Shown: positions 7,990-15,324 of the stretch, one piece after another
How the letters are laid out: each line of letters starts with the position of its first letter
Position numbering within the stretch: position 1 is the stretch's first letter
DNA from: Desulfobacterales bacterium HSG16
Lineage (GTDB): Bacteria > Desulfobacterota > Desulfobacteria > Desulfobacterales > HSG16
NCBI GenBank assembly: GCA_030377965.1
Contig: JAUCGE010000021.1
Span: 1-36,561 of the forward strand
Direction of reading: 5' to 3'
Length of the DNA: 36,561 nt
Translations under genes and position numbers: made by a program
The notes under the pieces: generated by a model
Database searches by the model: none
Told to the model about the DNA's origin: nothing
Seen by the model: the letters and a program-made list of their open reading frames with translations, nothing else

Positions 7990-8967
7990 TCAACCTGTTA
8001 TCCGGCCTTCTTTAACAAGCTGGCTGCATATCCATTTATAAGTGACTGCCAACCCCTCTTCAAGAGATGTTGCAGGCTCCCATTTCAAAATTTCCCTGAG
8101 TTTTTCGTTATCGCTATTTCTTCCTCTCACTCCCTGAGGTTTGGTCAAATCATATTGTTTCGATATCTCTTTTCCTGCTATCTTCGCTACAATATCGACA
8201 AGCTGGTTGATAGACACCATTCGATCCGAACCCATATTGATCGGATGATGATGGTTGGAATTGAACAAACGATACAATCCTTCCACACAATCATCTATAT
8301 AACAATAGGAACGTGTCTGATTTCCATCTCCCCAGACTTCAATAGCATCTGTTTTAGCTGCCAGTGCAATTTTTCTGCATATCGCTGCCGGAGATTTTTC
8401 TCTGCCACCGTCATAAGTCCCCAACTGCCCATATATATTATGAAATCGCACTGCATAAGTTTTGAGGCCATAATCCTCCATATAGTGCCGACATGCCCTC
8501 TCAATATACATTTTTTCCCAGCCATAGCCATCTTCTGGATCTGCCGGATAAGCATCCTCTTCTTTCAGAGGTGTTACATCCGGCGTGTTCTGTTTATATC
8601 CCGGATAAATACAGGCAGATGATGTAAATAAATACTTTTGGACATTATTCTTCTTTGCAGCCTCCAGCATATGGATGTTGATCAAAGTATTATCATGAAC
8701 GATTTCAGCTTTATAATTCTCAATAAAACCAATACCTCCCATATTAGCTGCCAGATTATACACATATGCTATATCTTCTGTTGATTTGAGACAATTCTCC
8801 CACCTTCTCAAATCAAGAGATAAAAATTCATCTGCATCTGTACTGCCATATTCAGGATGCTTGACATCCACCCCTCTGACCCAGTATCCTTTTTCTTTTA
8901 AATACGAAACCAGATGGTGGCCAATAAATCCTCCCGCTCCGGTAACAAGAATTTTTTCTTTTCCCAT
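7990..8967 (-). CDS. GDP-mannose 3,5-epimerase-like SDR enzyme
   Basis: A 325-residue extended short-chain dehydrogenase/epimerase. It has the NAD-binding GAGGFIG (10-16), the YxxxK pair Y148/K152 in YGWEK, and features typical of GDP-mannose 3,5-epimerases: NMGGIGFI (75-82), SSACIYP with the acid/base Cys C119, GGREKSPAAIC with K191, WGDGNQTRSYCYIDDCVEG and PQGVRGRNSDN. These match the plant-type enzyme closely, which makes GDP-L-galactose or GDP-L-gulose from GDP-mannose. A close homologue acting on another GDP sugar cannot be excluded. AAAGGAG lies 9 nt before the ATG. No GDP-mannose-making genes are in the window; the enzyme would feed surface-polysaccharide synthesis. Confidence 0.88.
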   Translation of the reverse strand: MGKEKILVTGAGGFIGHHLVSYLKEKGYWVRGVDVKHPEYGSTDADEFLSLDLRRWENCLKSTEDIAYVYNLAANMGGIGFIENYKAEIVHDNTLINIHMLEAAKKNNVQKYLFTSSACIYPGYKQNTPDVTPLKEEDAYPADPEDGYGWEKMYIERACRHYMEDYGLKTYAVRFHNIYGQLGTYDGGREKSPAAICRKIALAAKTDAIEVWGDGNQTRSYCYIDDCVEGLYRLFNSNHHHPINMGSDRMVSINQLVDIVAKIAGKEISKQYDLTKPQGVRGRNSDNEKLREILKWEPATSLEEGLAVTYKWICSQLVKEGRITG

Positions 8968-9334
8968 CCTTCATTTCTCCTTTTTATCCATTTGATGACC
9001 AAAAATCATGTTTTCCATGCATGGCATCCCAGTTTTTCGGGGTAATGACTACTATTACAGTTACTCCATCAATTTTATTGCTTCCAGGTCATTTTAAATC
9101 CCATTACAGAATTTTTACACTGATCTGTGGTTCCAAAGGAGTACAACTGTTTTTTCTTTTTATATGAAAGTTTCTTGAAATGACGTTATTTCAAAATGTT
9201 TTGAATGGGTAAACTACTTAGCCGTTCAAGGCTTTCATTGTTCGTTGTGACCGTCAGGTCATAGGGGTTATTAAAATCAAATATACAAATTCTGCTGCCT
9301 GTATTATCGGTTCTTGTATTCAGAACGACCTTCA
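8968..9334. other. Intergenic stretch with a dispersed repeat and a short ORF
   Basis: About 370 bp between the GME-like gene and wzt. From 8968 to 9160 I see only the epimerase ribosome-binding site and no gene. The rest contains a dispersed repeat (9161-9246) and a 49-residue minus-strand ORF (9186-9335), listed separately. Confidence 0.5.
9161..9246 (-). repeat. Dispersed repeat, uninterrupted copy
   Basis: The 73 bases at 9161-9233 and the 13 bases TTCATTGTTCGTT at 9234-9246 are joined here. The same two blocks recur at 17437-17509 and 17608-17620, aligning without gaps at roughly 80% identity but separated there by a 98-base insertion. This copy represents the empty-site arrangement. 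Confidence 0.7.
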
Positions 9335-9335
9335 T
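9186..9335 (-). pseudogene. 49-residue ORF coupled to wzt, probably a gene remnant
   Basis: The ATG at 9335-9333 overlaps the wzt stop as ATGA, as expected for translational coupling. The frame then runs 49 codons (MKVVLNTRTDNTGSRI...) to a TAA at 9186. The opening residues recall the N-terminus of the glycosyltransferase at 6637-7776 (MKIILNTKYKD). The last 18 or so codons lie inside the dispersed repeat at 9161-9246. The simplest reading is the 5' stub of a gene, perhaps a glycosyltransferase, truncated by repeat insertion or a deletion. A genuine small protein is also possible. Confidence 0.4.
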
Positions 9336-10588
9336 CAATTACAATCCGAATATACTGGCGCATCCCATTTGGCCTCAATTTTTACCAGTCCCTGCTGAGA
9401 TAAATTGGATTGCTGCCCTTTTTCCGGAAGCACTTGAAAACTAGCCAGATTTTCATTATTACCGAAAATGACCGCTCCATTTTTATTCATGATTTTCATC
9501 TTGATATAATAGACTCCCTGAACCAGCGGGATATCGGAAACCATACAGTCGAACCAACCGTTTCCGTCGAAATCTGGCCGATCTTTCATATCATCGTTCG
9601 AGAATGACGCGATTATCACCAAATCGGTCGATAAAAATCCCAGCCCGATAAAGGGCCGCTCTATTCGTTTCGCTGTCTGAAACCTGACCCGCAGTCTTAT
9701 GGAATCCCCGCTATGTACCTGATCTGTCTGACGACCATCATCATCAACAATAATGATATCATAGATCGAAATGTCACCCGTACATAAGGAAGAAGTCGTT
9801 TTCTTACCTGCATCCATTTTTGTTCGGGCCAAGACCATTTGATGGCTCTTGTAATAATATTGATTCAATACATCGGTGGGATCTCCTTCCATCTCGATTT
9901 TGCCTCCTTCAAAAAGCAGGACACGGTCACAAAGGCGCTCCACCTGGCGAACATTGTGAGAAACGAACAGAATAGCGCTATCTCCTCGACGTAATTCTTC
10001 GATCCTGTCGAAACATTTACGCTGAAAAGACAAATCACCGACAGCCAGCACTTCATCAATCAGCAGGATATCGGCCTGTACATTCATGGCAACTCCAAAA
10101 CCGAGCCGCGCCAGCATACCGCTCGAATATTTGCGTATCGGCTGATCGAACCAGTTACCAAGTTCCGTAAAGGCTTCGATATCATCCATCTTAGCTTCCA
10201 CTTCGGAGCGTGAAAACCCCATGATAATACCCAAAAGACTGACATTTTCCCGACCGGTCAATTCCCTGTGAAGCCCGGCATTCAACTCGATCATCGGGAA
10301 AATACGCCCATGCATCTCGACCTGGCCCGTAGTTGGGGGGGTGACACCTGCAAGCACCTTCAACAGGGTGCTTTTTCCTGCCCCGTTCCGACCTATCAAC
10401 CCAAGAAACTCCCCGCGTCCGACACTGAAGGAGATATCCTGCAATGCAAATTCCTTTGACTGAGAGACACCCGAAGTTCTTCTTTGAAATAAATGGAATA
10501 AGTTCCGTACATAGCTAAGGCTTTTAGAGAGAGGCAACCCATAGCGCTTTGAAAGCTTTTTTACATCAATAACTTTGTCTTGTTGCAT
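9335..10588 (-). CDS. wzt: Wzt-type ABC transporter ATPase with C-terminal glycan-binding domain
   Basis: The 417-residue ATPase half of a polysaccharide ABC exporter. The nucleotide-binding domain has Walker A GRNGAGKST (66-74), the signature segment KYSSGM (153-158) and Walker B LLIDE (175-179), followed by the SHNVRQVERLCDRVLLFEGG region. After about residue 260 comes a separate beta-rich domain (DISIYDIIIVDDDGRQTDQV to about 400) of the Wzt C-terminal type. In O9a-like systems that domain binds the finished, end-capped glycan and couples chain termination to export. It would work with the permease gene 25 bp upstream at the inner membrane. Its stop codon overlaps a small ORF as ATGA. Confidence 0.93.
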   Translation of the reverse strand: MQQDKVIDVKKLSKRYGLPLSKSLSYVRNLFHLFQRRTSGVSQSKEFALQDISFSVGRGEFLGLIGRNGAGKSTLLKVLAGVTPPTTGQVEMHGRIFPMIELNAGLHRELTGRENVSLLGIIMGFSRSEVEAKMDDIEAFTELGNWFDQPIRKYSSGMLARLGFGVAMNVQADILLIDEVLAVGDLSFQRKCFDRIEELRRGDSAILFVSHNVRQVERLCDRVLLFEGGKIEMEGDPTDVLNQYYYKSHQMVLARTKMDAGKKTTSSLCTGDISIYDIIIVDDDGRQTDQVHSGDSIRLRVRFQTAKRIERPFIGLGFLSTDLVIIASFSNDDMKDRPDFDGNGWFDCMVSDIPLVQGVYYIKMKIMNKNGAVIFGNNENLASFQVLPEKGQQSNLSQQGLVKIEAKWDAPVYSDCN

Positions 10589-10613
10589 TTTTTACAATAC
10601 CCTTCCTATTTTT

Positions 10614-11426
10614 TCACAGCACATCGGCAAAATAACGACTCATCTTTCTGAACAGAGTCAAGGCCACTGCCCAGATCAAAATCAACTCTACTACAGAAAT
10701 GAGCAGCAGGGTCAGATCAGGGGGAATAGCCTTGATCAACACATTTCGATATGCATCAATCAAACCGACCATCGGGTTCAACCTGTAATACGGCAGCCAT
10801 GAAAGAGGCACCTTACTTAAAGGATACATTATCGGTGTCGCCAGAATCCAGAATTGCATCACAAAAGGAAGGACCATTGAGATATCCTGTTTATACGTTC
10901 CCAGCGCTGAAGCACCAAGCCCGATTCCCAAGGCGAGAGATGCCGTCAATACCATCAGAACCGGAACCCACAACAAGTTCAGGCTCAAGGGTACTTCAAA
11001 CCATATCATCATCAAAACCAGTATGATCGATGCGATTAAAAAATCCAGAAACGCTGTTATTATGGAAGCTGCCGGAAAGACTTCGCGCCTGATGGATATT
11101 TTCTTCACCAGGCTGGCATTTGCCATTATGCTTGGAGCGCAGCGCGCCACAACATTCGAGAAAAATGTCCAGGGAACCAGTACGCTGTATGTGAAAACTA
11201 CATATGGAATTCCATCGCTGGGGATATCCAGCATTCCACGAATGAAAGTGAATATAACCATATAGAAAAGGGGTTGAAGTACTGCCCAAAAAGGACCAAG
11301 CAAAGAGCGTCGATACCTGCCTTTTATTTCCCGAGCAGACAATGCCCATATCAGATTCCAGAATTTCTTCCATTCATCTTTCCTGTTGACAGGATGTATA
11401 TACAGTGCGTCTTCCATTTTGTTCAT
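10614..11426 (-). CDS. wzm: Wzm-type ABC-2 polysaccharide export permease
   Basis: A 270-residue integral membrane protein of the ABC-2 family with about six transmembrane helices. The amphipathic N-terminal EIKGRYRRSLLGPFWAVLQPLFYMVIFTFI is the hallmark of O-antigen and teichoic-acid exporters, and the NPMVGLIDAYRNVLIKAI segment precedes the last helices. It forms the membrane channel that moves undecaprenyl-linked glycan across the inner membrane, powered by the adjacent Wzt. The pairing with a Wzt that carries a glycan-binding C-terminal domain indicates the ABC-dependent rather than the Wzx/Wzy route. It follows the ElyC-like gene by 87 bp, so it may have its own promoter or continue the upstream operon. 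Confidence 0.93.
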   Translation of the reverse strand: MNKMEDALYIHPVNRKDEWKKFWNLIWALSAREIKGRYRRSLLGPFWAVLQPLFYMVIFTFIRGMLDIPSDGIPYVVFTYSVLVPWTFFSNVVARCAPSIMANASLVKKISIRREVFPAASIITAFLDFLIASIILVLMMIWFEVPLSLNLLWVPVLMVLTASLALGIGLGASALGTYKQDISMVLPFVMQFWILATPIMYPLSKVPLSWLPYYRLNPMVGLIDAYRNVLIKAIPPDLTLLLISVVELILIWAVALTLFRKMSRYFADVL

Positions 11427-11513
11427 TATTTTTTGCTTTCTTTCGTAAAAGAGGCAACACTAACAAAACCTGCTGCCTGTTATGTTACACATCTCAAAAA
11501 ACTATTCCATCGG

Positions 11514-12278
11514 TTAAATCTGGTTCCTGATTTTTGCCCATACAATTCCCATATATTCCTTCATCGCCCTTTCAGTCAAATAAACGCCATGGGAATTTGG
11601 AAAAAATGAATAAAAGGTCAACCCCCTCTTTTTCACAAGGTGTGCAGCAGGCGCTGCTATTGGATCAAGCCCCTGCTTCTTGAACATCGCCATAGCCCGC
11701 GGCATATGCGAAGCTGAAGTAACCATAATAAAAGGCGTGTTTTTCACGATACTCTTTATCATCACAGCTTCATCTTTAGTATCTTTGGAGTGGATTTCCA
11801 AGACAAGATCATTGTCAGGAATACCAAGTTCTACAGCCAGTCTGGCCATCATTTCCGCATTAGGCACAGGACCGATACCGCCTGACAATACCAGTTTGCA
11901 ACCAGGTATCTTTCGATAAATTCGAATTCCTTCGATCAGCCGTATCAGAGATTGAGGATTCAACTGGCTTGAAACAGGAAGTTTTTCATTGGAAATATGG
12001 CCTCCGCCAAGGACTACGACATATCCGATTGCTCGCTTCTGGTTTTCATTCACTGTTAAATAGGATGGGTACTGGTCTTCAAGGGATCTTACGAAGATAG
12101 CGGTTATATCATGAAAACTCAAAAAAGTGAGTGTCAGAACTCCGATTGTCACAAAAACTTTACCAGTACGCTGCCTTTTTTTTGAAAACCAGATTAAAAC
12201 AAGGCCCAGAATAGAAATTCCTATACACAGGGGCATGGGATAAAAAAATTCGGACACAACTTTTTTAAAGATAAACAA
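11514..12278 (-). CDS. ElyC/SanA/YdcF-family (DUF218) membrane protein
   Basis: A 254-residue protein. Two N-terminal membrane helices (about 13-30 and 39-58) are followed by a DUF218 domain with YVVVLGGGH (86-94), RLIEGIRIYRKIPGCKLVLSGG, and then VTSASHMPRAMAMFKKQGLDPI, the conserved TSxxHxxRA region. The family includes ElyC, needed for envelope integrity and enterobacterial common antigen homeostasis in E. coli, and SanA; biochemical activity is not established for most members. The gene begins 3 bp after the AAA-ATPase gene and precedes wzm, consistent with a role in lipid-linked glycan handling. Confidence 0.87.
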   Translation of the reverse strand: MFIFKKVVSEFFYPMPLCIGISILGLVLIWFSKKRQRTGKVFVTIGVLTLTFLSFHDITAIFVRSLEDQYPSYLTVNENQKRAIGYVVVLGGGHISNEKLPVSSQLNPQSLIRLIEGIRIYRKIPGCKLVLSGGIGPVPNAEMMARLAVELGIPDNDLVLEIHSKDTKDEAVMIKSIVKNTPFIMVTSASHMPRAMAMFKKQGLDPIAAPAAHLVKKRGLTFYSFFPNSHGVYLTERAMKEYMGIVWAKIRNQI

Positions 12279-12281
12279 AAG

Positions 12282-13880
12282 TCACATTCCCCAAACCTTT
12301 ATCCGCTTACCTTGATAAGTTTCCTCATGCCTGTAAACCTTTTTTTCCCAGCTCTTTTTTAAATCTCTGTCGAAAATGACAAGGTGTCCGTCATCCGCAC
12401 CGCATTTATCCATATACATCCAGGTTTGCTCAACTCCCTTTGATATCGTTGTTTTGCGAGATCCGTATTTTATTTTCAGCTCTATCACTATTTTTTGCGA
12501 ATCTGAACCAGACTTACCATTTTCATCACTCTTGACAGGCCATGTCACCAGAAGATCCGTTCGTTTTCGACCCAGCCCGTATTCTCTTTCCACATTCCCG
12601 CCACTATTTACCCTCTGTAAAAATGCCTGCATCAACAATTGGGGTCCGGCTTCCTTATAATCGAACCGCTCTACCCAGCTTTCGGAATGCTCTCGGAAAA
12701 ATTCCTGAAAAGCTGTCATGAGTTTATCCATATCGAGACTGCCGTCAGGGCGGATATACCACGCAGATGAATGGGAAATGGTCAACTGGGTGCTGTATGT
12801 CAGTTCACGAGGTATGATCTCCTGATAAATCGGGTTGGCGATCTCCAACTGTCCCCTAAGTTTGATCAATCCAAGATCCTCTACATATAAAATATCATCT
12901 GTCGGAATGAGTTTCGGATCATCTACACCGGTCAAAAGCGGTTCGATCACTTTCCGTACTCTGTCTTCCCTGAGTTTGTCCATCAACTGATCTATATGGG
13001 TTTCTCTTTTCTGAATCAGAAGCTCTCGTGCTTTAGTTATAGTATCGAGTGTTATACAATTTTTTCGATTCCGGCTTTCTTTCATCCTGAAACAGGCTTC
13101 ATATCCTAAAGCGTTGACAAGCCAGGGCTGCCCGCAGCTCATTTCCCAAATTTTCTTTAACACCTCTTCTTCAAATTTCTGCCCGGTTTCTTCCGTATGC
13201 TGTAAATAAAGGGTTTTGATTTCTTCGTAATTGAAATCGCCCAGTCGCAGAGATTCTGCCTTGATATTGAATGCGCTTCCCCCGGTAATGACAGCCTTAT
13301 CCCGGTTGGAATGAATTCTATAATCTCTGACATCACGTACACCACATAATACAGCGCTCTGAGGAAACAAGGCGGATCGCTTGGGATATCCTGCTCTCAA
13401 TTGTCTTAAAACTGAGATAAGCGTATCACCTACAAGGGAATCAATCTCATCTATCAATATAACTATCGGCTTGTCGGTTGCTTCTGCCCAAAGAGTCAGG
13501 ACTTCGTTTAAGGCAACATCCTCTCCTCTTTTTTCGAGAACATCTGCCCATATTCCTTCTAAAAAATTATCATTCAGCGTATCCCTTGCCATTGATGACA
13601 TTTCGCTCAAGATGGCTCTGATGCCGCGTTTTACGTCTTCTCTTGCAGATTGTCCGACTTCTGCATTGAAATAGAGGCAGTGATATTTTCCTTCATTGTT
13701 GAGATGCTCCATCAACGCAAGGAGTACAGATGTTTTACCGGTCTGTCGAGGGGCATGGAGGACGAAATATTTTTTCTGCTCAATAAGCGATAATATTTCT
13801 TCCAGCTCAATTCGGGTCAACGGCGGGAGGCAATAATGATCTTTGGATCGATTAGGGCCGGCTGTATTGAAAAAACGCAT
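12282..13880 (-). CDS. AAA ATPase fused to a PD-(D/E)XK nuclease-like domain
   Basis: A 532-residue two-part protein. The N-terminal ATPase has Walker A APRQTGKTS (43-51) and Walker B VILIDEIDS (140-148) with following sensor and winged-helix-like segments, similar to the AAA_14/AAA-like STAND-type ATPases often found next to mobile or defence genes. The C-terminus has a PD-(D/E)XK-like core: RKRTDLLV (D442), VIELKI (E467-x-K469) and a downstream QTWMYMDKCG, as in DUF1703-type domains. Whether it cuts DNA is inference. It is locked into the operon: 2 bp after a nucleotidyltransferase gene and 3 bp before the ElyC-like gene. It has no signal peptide, so it is cytoplasmic. Confidence 0.83.
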   Translation of the reverse strand: MRFFNTAGPNRSKDHYCLPPLTRIELEEILSLIEQKKYFVLHAPRQTGKTSVLLALMEHLNNEGKYHCLYFNAEVGQSAREDVKRGIRAILSEMSSMARDTLNDNFLEGIWADVLEKRGEDVALNEVLTLWAEATDKPIVILIDEIDSLVGDTLISVLRQLRAGYPKRSALFPQSAVLCGVRDVRDYRIHSNRDKAVITGGSAFNIKAESLRLGDFNYEEIKTLYLQHTEETGQKFEEEVLKKIWEMSCGQPWLVNALGYEACFRMKESRNRKNCITLDTITKARELLIQKRETHIDQLMDKLREDRVRKVIEPLLTGVDDPKLIPTDDILYVEDLGLIKLRGQLEIANPIYQEIIPRELTYSTQLTISHSSAWYIRPDGSLDMDKLMTAFQEFFREHSESWVERFDYKEAGPQLLMQAFLQRVNSGGNVEREYGLGRKRTDLLVTWPVKSDENGKSGSDSQKIVIELKIKYGSRKTTISKGVEQTWMYMDKCGADDGHLVIFDRDLKKSWEKKVYRHEETYQGKRIKVWGM

Positions 13881-13882
13881 AC

Positions 13883-14446
13883 TTATTGACTCTCTTGAAT
13901 TTTAAGCCATTCTCTTTCAAGAGATCTTTCTGATATTTTTTCGTTCAATTGCTTGAAATCTATCTGATCCGATGAATTACGCAGAATGCCGGAAATATCT
14001 TTCAGATGTTTTTCAGAACCACCTTCACGAAAATATTCGAGCTTTCGAATGATAACGTATTCAGGAGAAGCGAGCCAGAATACTTCTCCATCCATCTCAA
14101 TCTTTCTGCGATTTTCTATTGCCCATAGATGAAGCTTATCATTACCCAACGTATAGACATCAGCCTTGAAACCTGTTTTATGGTGAATCAGATTGAAGTG
14201 GCCCCTTTGCTGCCGTGCTGTTTCTACCCGAATGACTTCCGCAGGTGGGCAATAAAAGTCCTCCAAAGGAAATGCTTTCTCAAACAGATCGATATCTTTG
14301 ATATCAATAGCGATTACCATGTCGATATCATGAGTTAACCGTGGTTCACCATAAATGATACTGGCAACAGAACCGGTTATCATGTAACGAACATGCAAGT
14401 CATTCAAACGGCCTATAAATAAATTGAAAAGATCATGTAGTTGCAT
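13883..14446 (-). CDS. Nucleotidyltransferase-fold protein (MNT/AbiEii-like), 187 aa
   Basis: A 187-residue protein with the Pol-beta nucleotidyltransferase core: TGSVASIIYG (24-33, the GS motif), RLTHDIDMV (36-44, Asp pair D40/D42) and a later KADVY (94-98) giving the third Asp, D96. All three expected metal ligands are present, so it could be catalytically active and transfer a nucleotide to RNA, protein or small molecule. Proteins of this type occur as toxins, antitoxins and orphan NTases; the target here is unknown. Its 5' end overlaps the 76-residue protein gene by 14 bp and its stop is 2 bp before the AAA-ATPase start, so translation of the three is probably coupled. Confidence 0.8.
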   Translation of the reverse strand: MQLHDLFNLFIGRLNDLHVRYMITGSVASIIYGEPRLTHDIDMVIAIDIKDIDLFEKAFPLEDFYCPPAEVIRVETARQQRGHFNLIHHKTGFKADVYTLGNDKLHLWAIENRRKIEMDGEVFWLASPEYVIIRKLEYFREGGSEKHLKDISGILRNSSDQIDFKQLNEKISERSLEREWLKIQESQ

Positions 14447-14663
14447 ACATAAAAATCTCTTTAACTTTGTTCTCTATTTCTTCTTCACTCCAGTCTGGAT
14501 GCTGACTTTTCAATGCAGCGGCTTTCAATTTTCTCGCAGACCAATACAGGCTCAATGACATGTTCAGTTTATCTTCAGGCGACATATTCCGAAATATCTC
14601 CTGTTGAACCGGGTGTGTTTCTTCTTTAAATTTCGGGAGTGTGTGATTTTTGGATTTATCCAT
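14433..14663 (-). CDS. 76-residue helical protein between two nucleotidyltransferases
   Basis: A small, charged, predominantly helical protein: a polar N-terminus (about 1-27) and then NMSPEDKLNMSLSLYWSARKLKAAAL with HPDWSEEEIENKVKEIFMYA. The 'HPDWSEEE' tail is recurrent in small proteins encoded beside nucleotidyltransferases in Deltaproteobacteria-like genomes (recalled, not searched). It overlaps the upstream NTase gene by 8 bp and the downstream one by 14 bp. That geometry suggests fixed stoichiometry and a partner or regulator role, such as an antitoxin or scaffold, but no activity can be claimed. Confidence 0.72.
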   Translation of the reverse strand: MDKSKNHTLPKFKEETHPVQQEIFRNMSPEDKLNMSLSLYWSARKLKAAALKSQHPDWSEEEIENKVKEIFMYATT

Positions 14664-15318
14664 TATCCATCAGTTCCAGCAAAATATCATATCCTTCTTC
14701 CTTCTTAACGGATTTCAATATTGATCTGACTTCCTCTGTGTCAAACGGATAGCCATCAAGTTCCGCTGCTTTCAGCAGCAATGCAATATCGACCTGATCT
14801 TTCGGTTTGATACGGGTCAGTTTGGATACGACAAGATATTCCGGTCTCGCTAATTTGAGGTTTAAAACTCTGTTTTTATCATTGAGTGGGACAGAAATAG
14901 CTGAATGAATTATATCATGATAATAAGACGATATGTCTTTTAAATCTTCAGGTTCCGTCTGATAGTTCAGGTTAAACCTGCACATGCCATTCTGCATTAC
15001 AAAACGCTTTTCAAAACTGTGGTACAAGTACTTTTTCGCTTTTTGAGCGATGATTACGTTGAAAAGCTTTAAAATTCCGGCAAGATCGGAATCGAACGAA
15101 AGGTCGATATCTCCTGTTCTTCGAAGCATCAGGGATAATCCGTTTATTTCATTCACGGCTTTCAGACCTGCATGTTTCATTGTCACTGAAGACACATAAA
15201 CCTGAACAGCACCTCCACCTACGATAGCGTATTGAATGTCTTTGAAGTTGTTATCTATAACTTTCAAAGCATCCATGAAGATTTCATCAGCTATTGTGTA
15301 GGCATTTTGCTTTTTCAT
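14656..15318 (-). CDS. Nucleotidyltransferase-fold protein (AbiEii-like), 220 aa
   Basis: A 220-residue protein with an NTase signature distinct from its downstream cousin: YAIVGGGAVQVY (30-41) followed by RRTGDIDLSF (66-75, Asp pair D70/D72). The middle carries NLKLARPEYLVVSKLTRIKPKDQVDIALLLKA, the typical AbiEii-like region that helps recognise the nucleotide-binding fold. A clear third Asp is less obvious than in the 187-residue protein. It starts 6 bp after the carbamoyltransferase stop and overlaps the 76-residue gene by 8 bp, so it is transcribed and probably translated with the polysaccharide genes. Confidence 0.8.
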   Translation of the reverse strand: MKKQNAYTIADEIFMDALKVIDNNFKDIQYAIVGGGAVQVYVSSVTMKHAGLKAVNEINGLSLMLRRTGDIDLSFDSDLAGILKLFNVIIAQKAKKYLYHSFEKRFVMQNGMCRFNLNYQTEPEDLKDISSYYHDIIHSAISVPLNDKNRVLNLKLARPEYLVVSKLTRIKPKDQVDIALLLKAAELDGYPFDTEEVRSILKSVKKEEGYDILLELMDNG

Positions 15319-15324
15319 GGTTTA

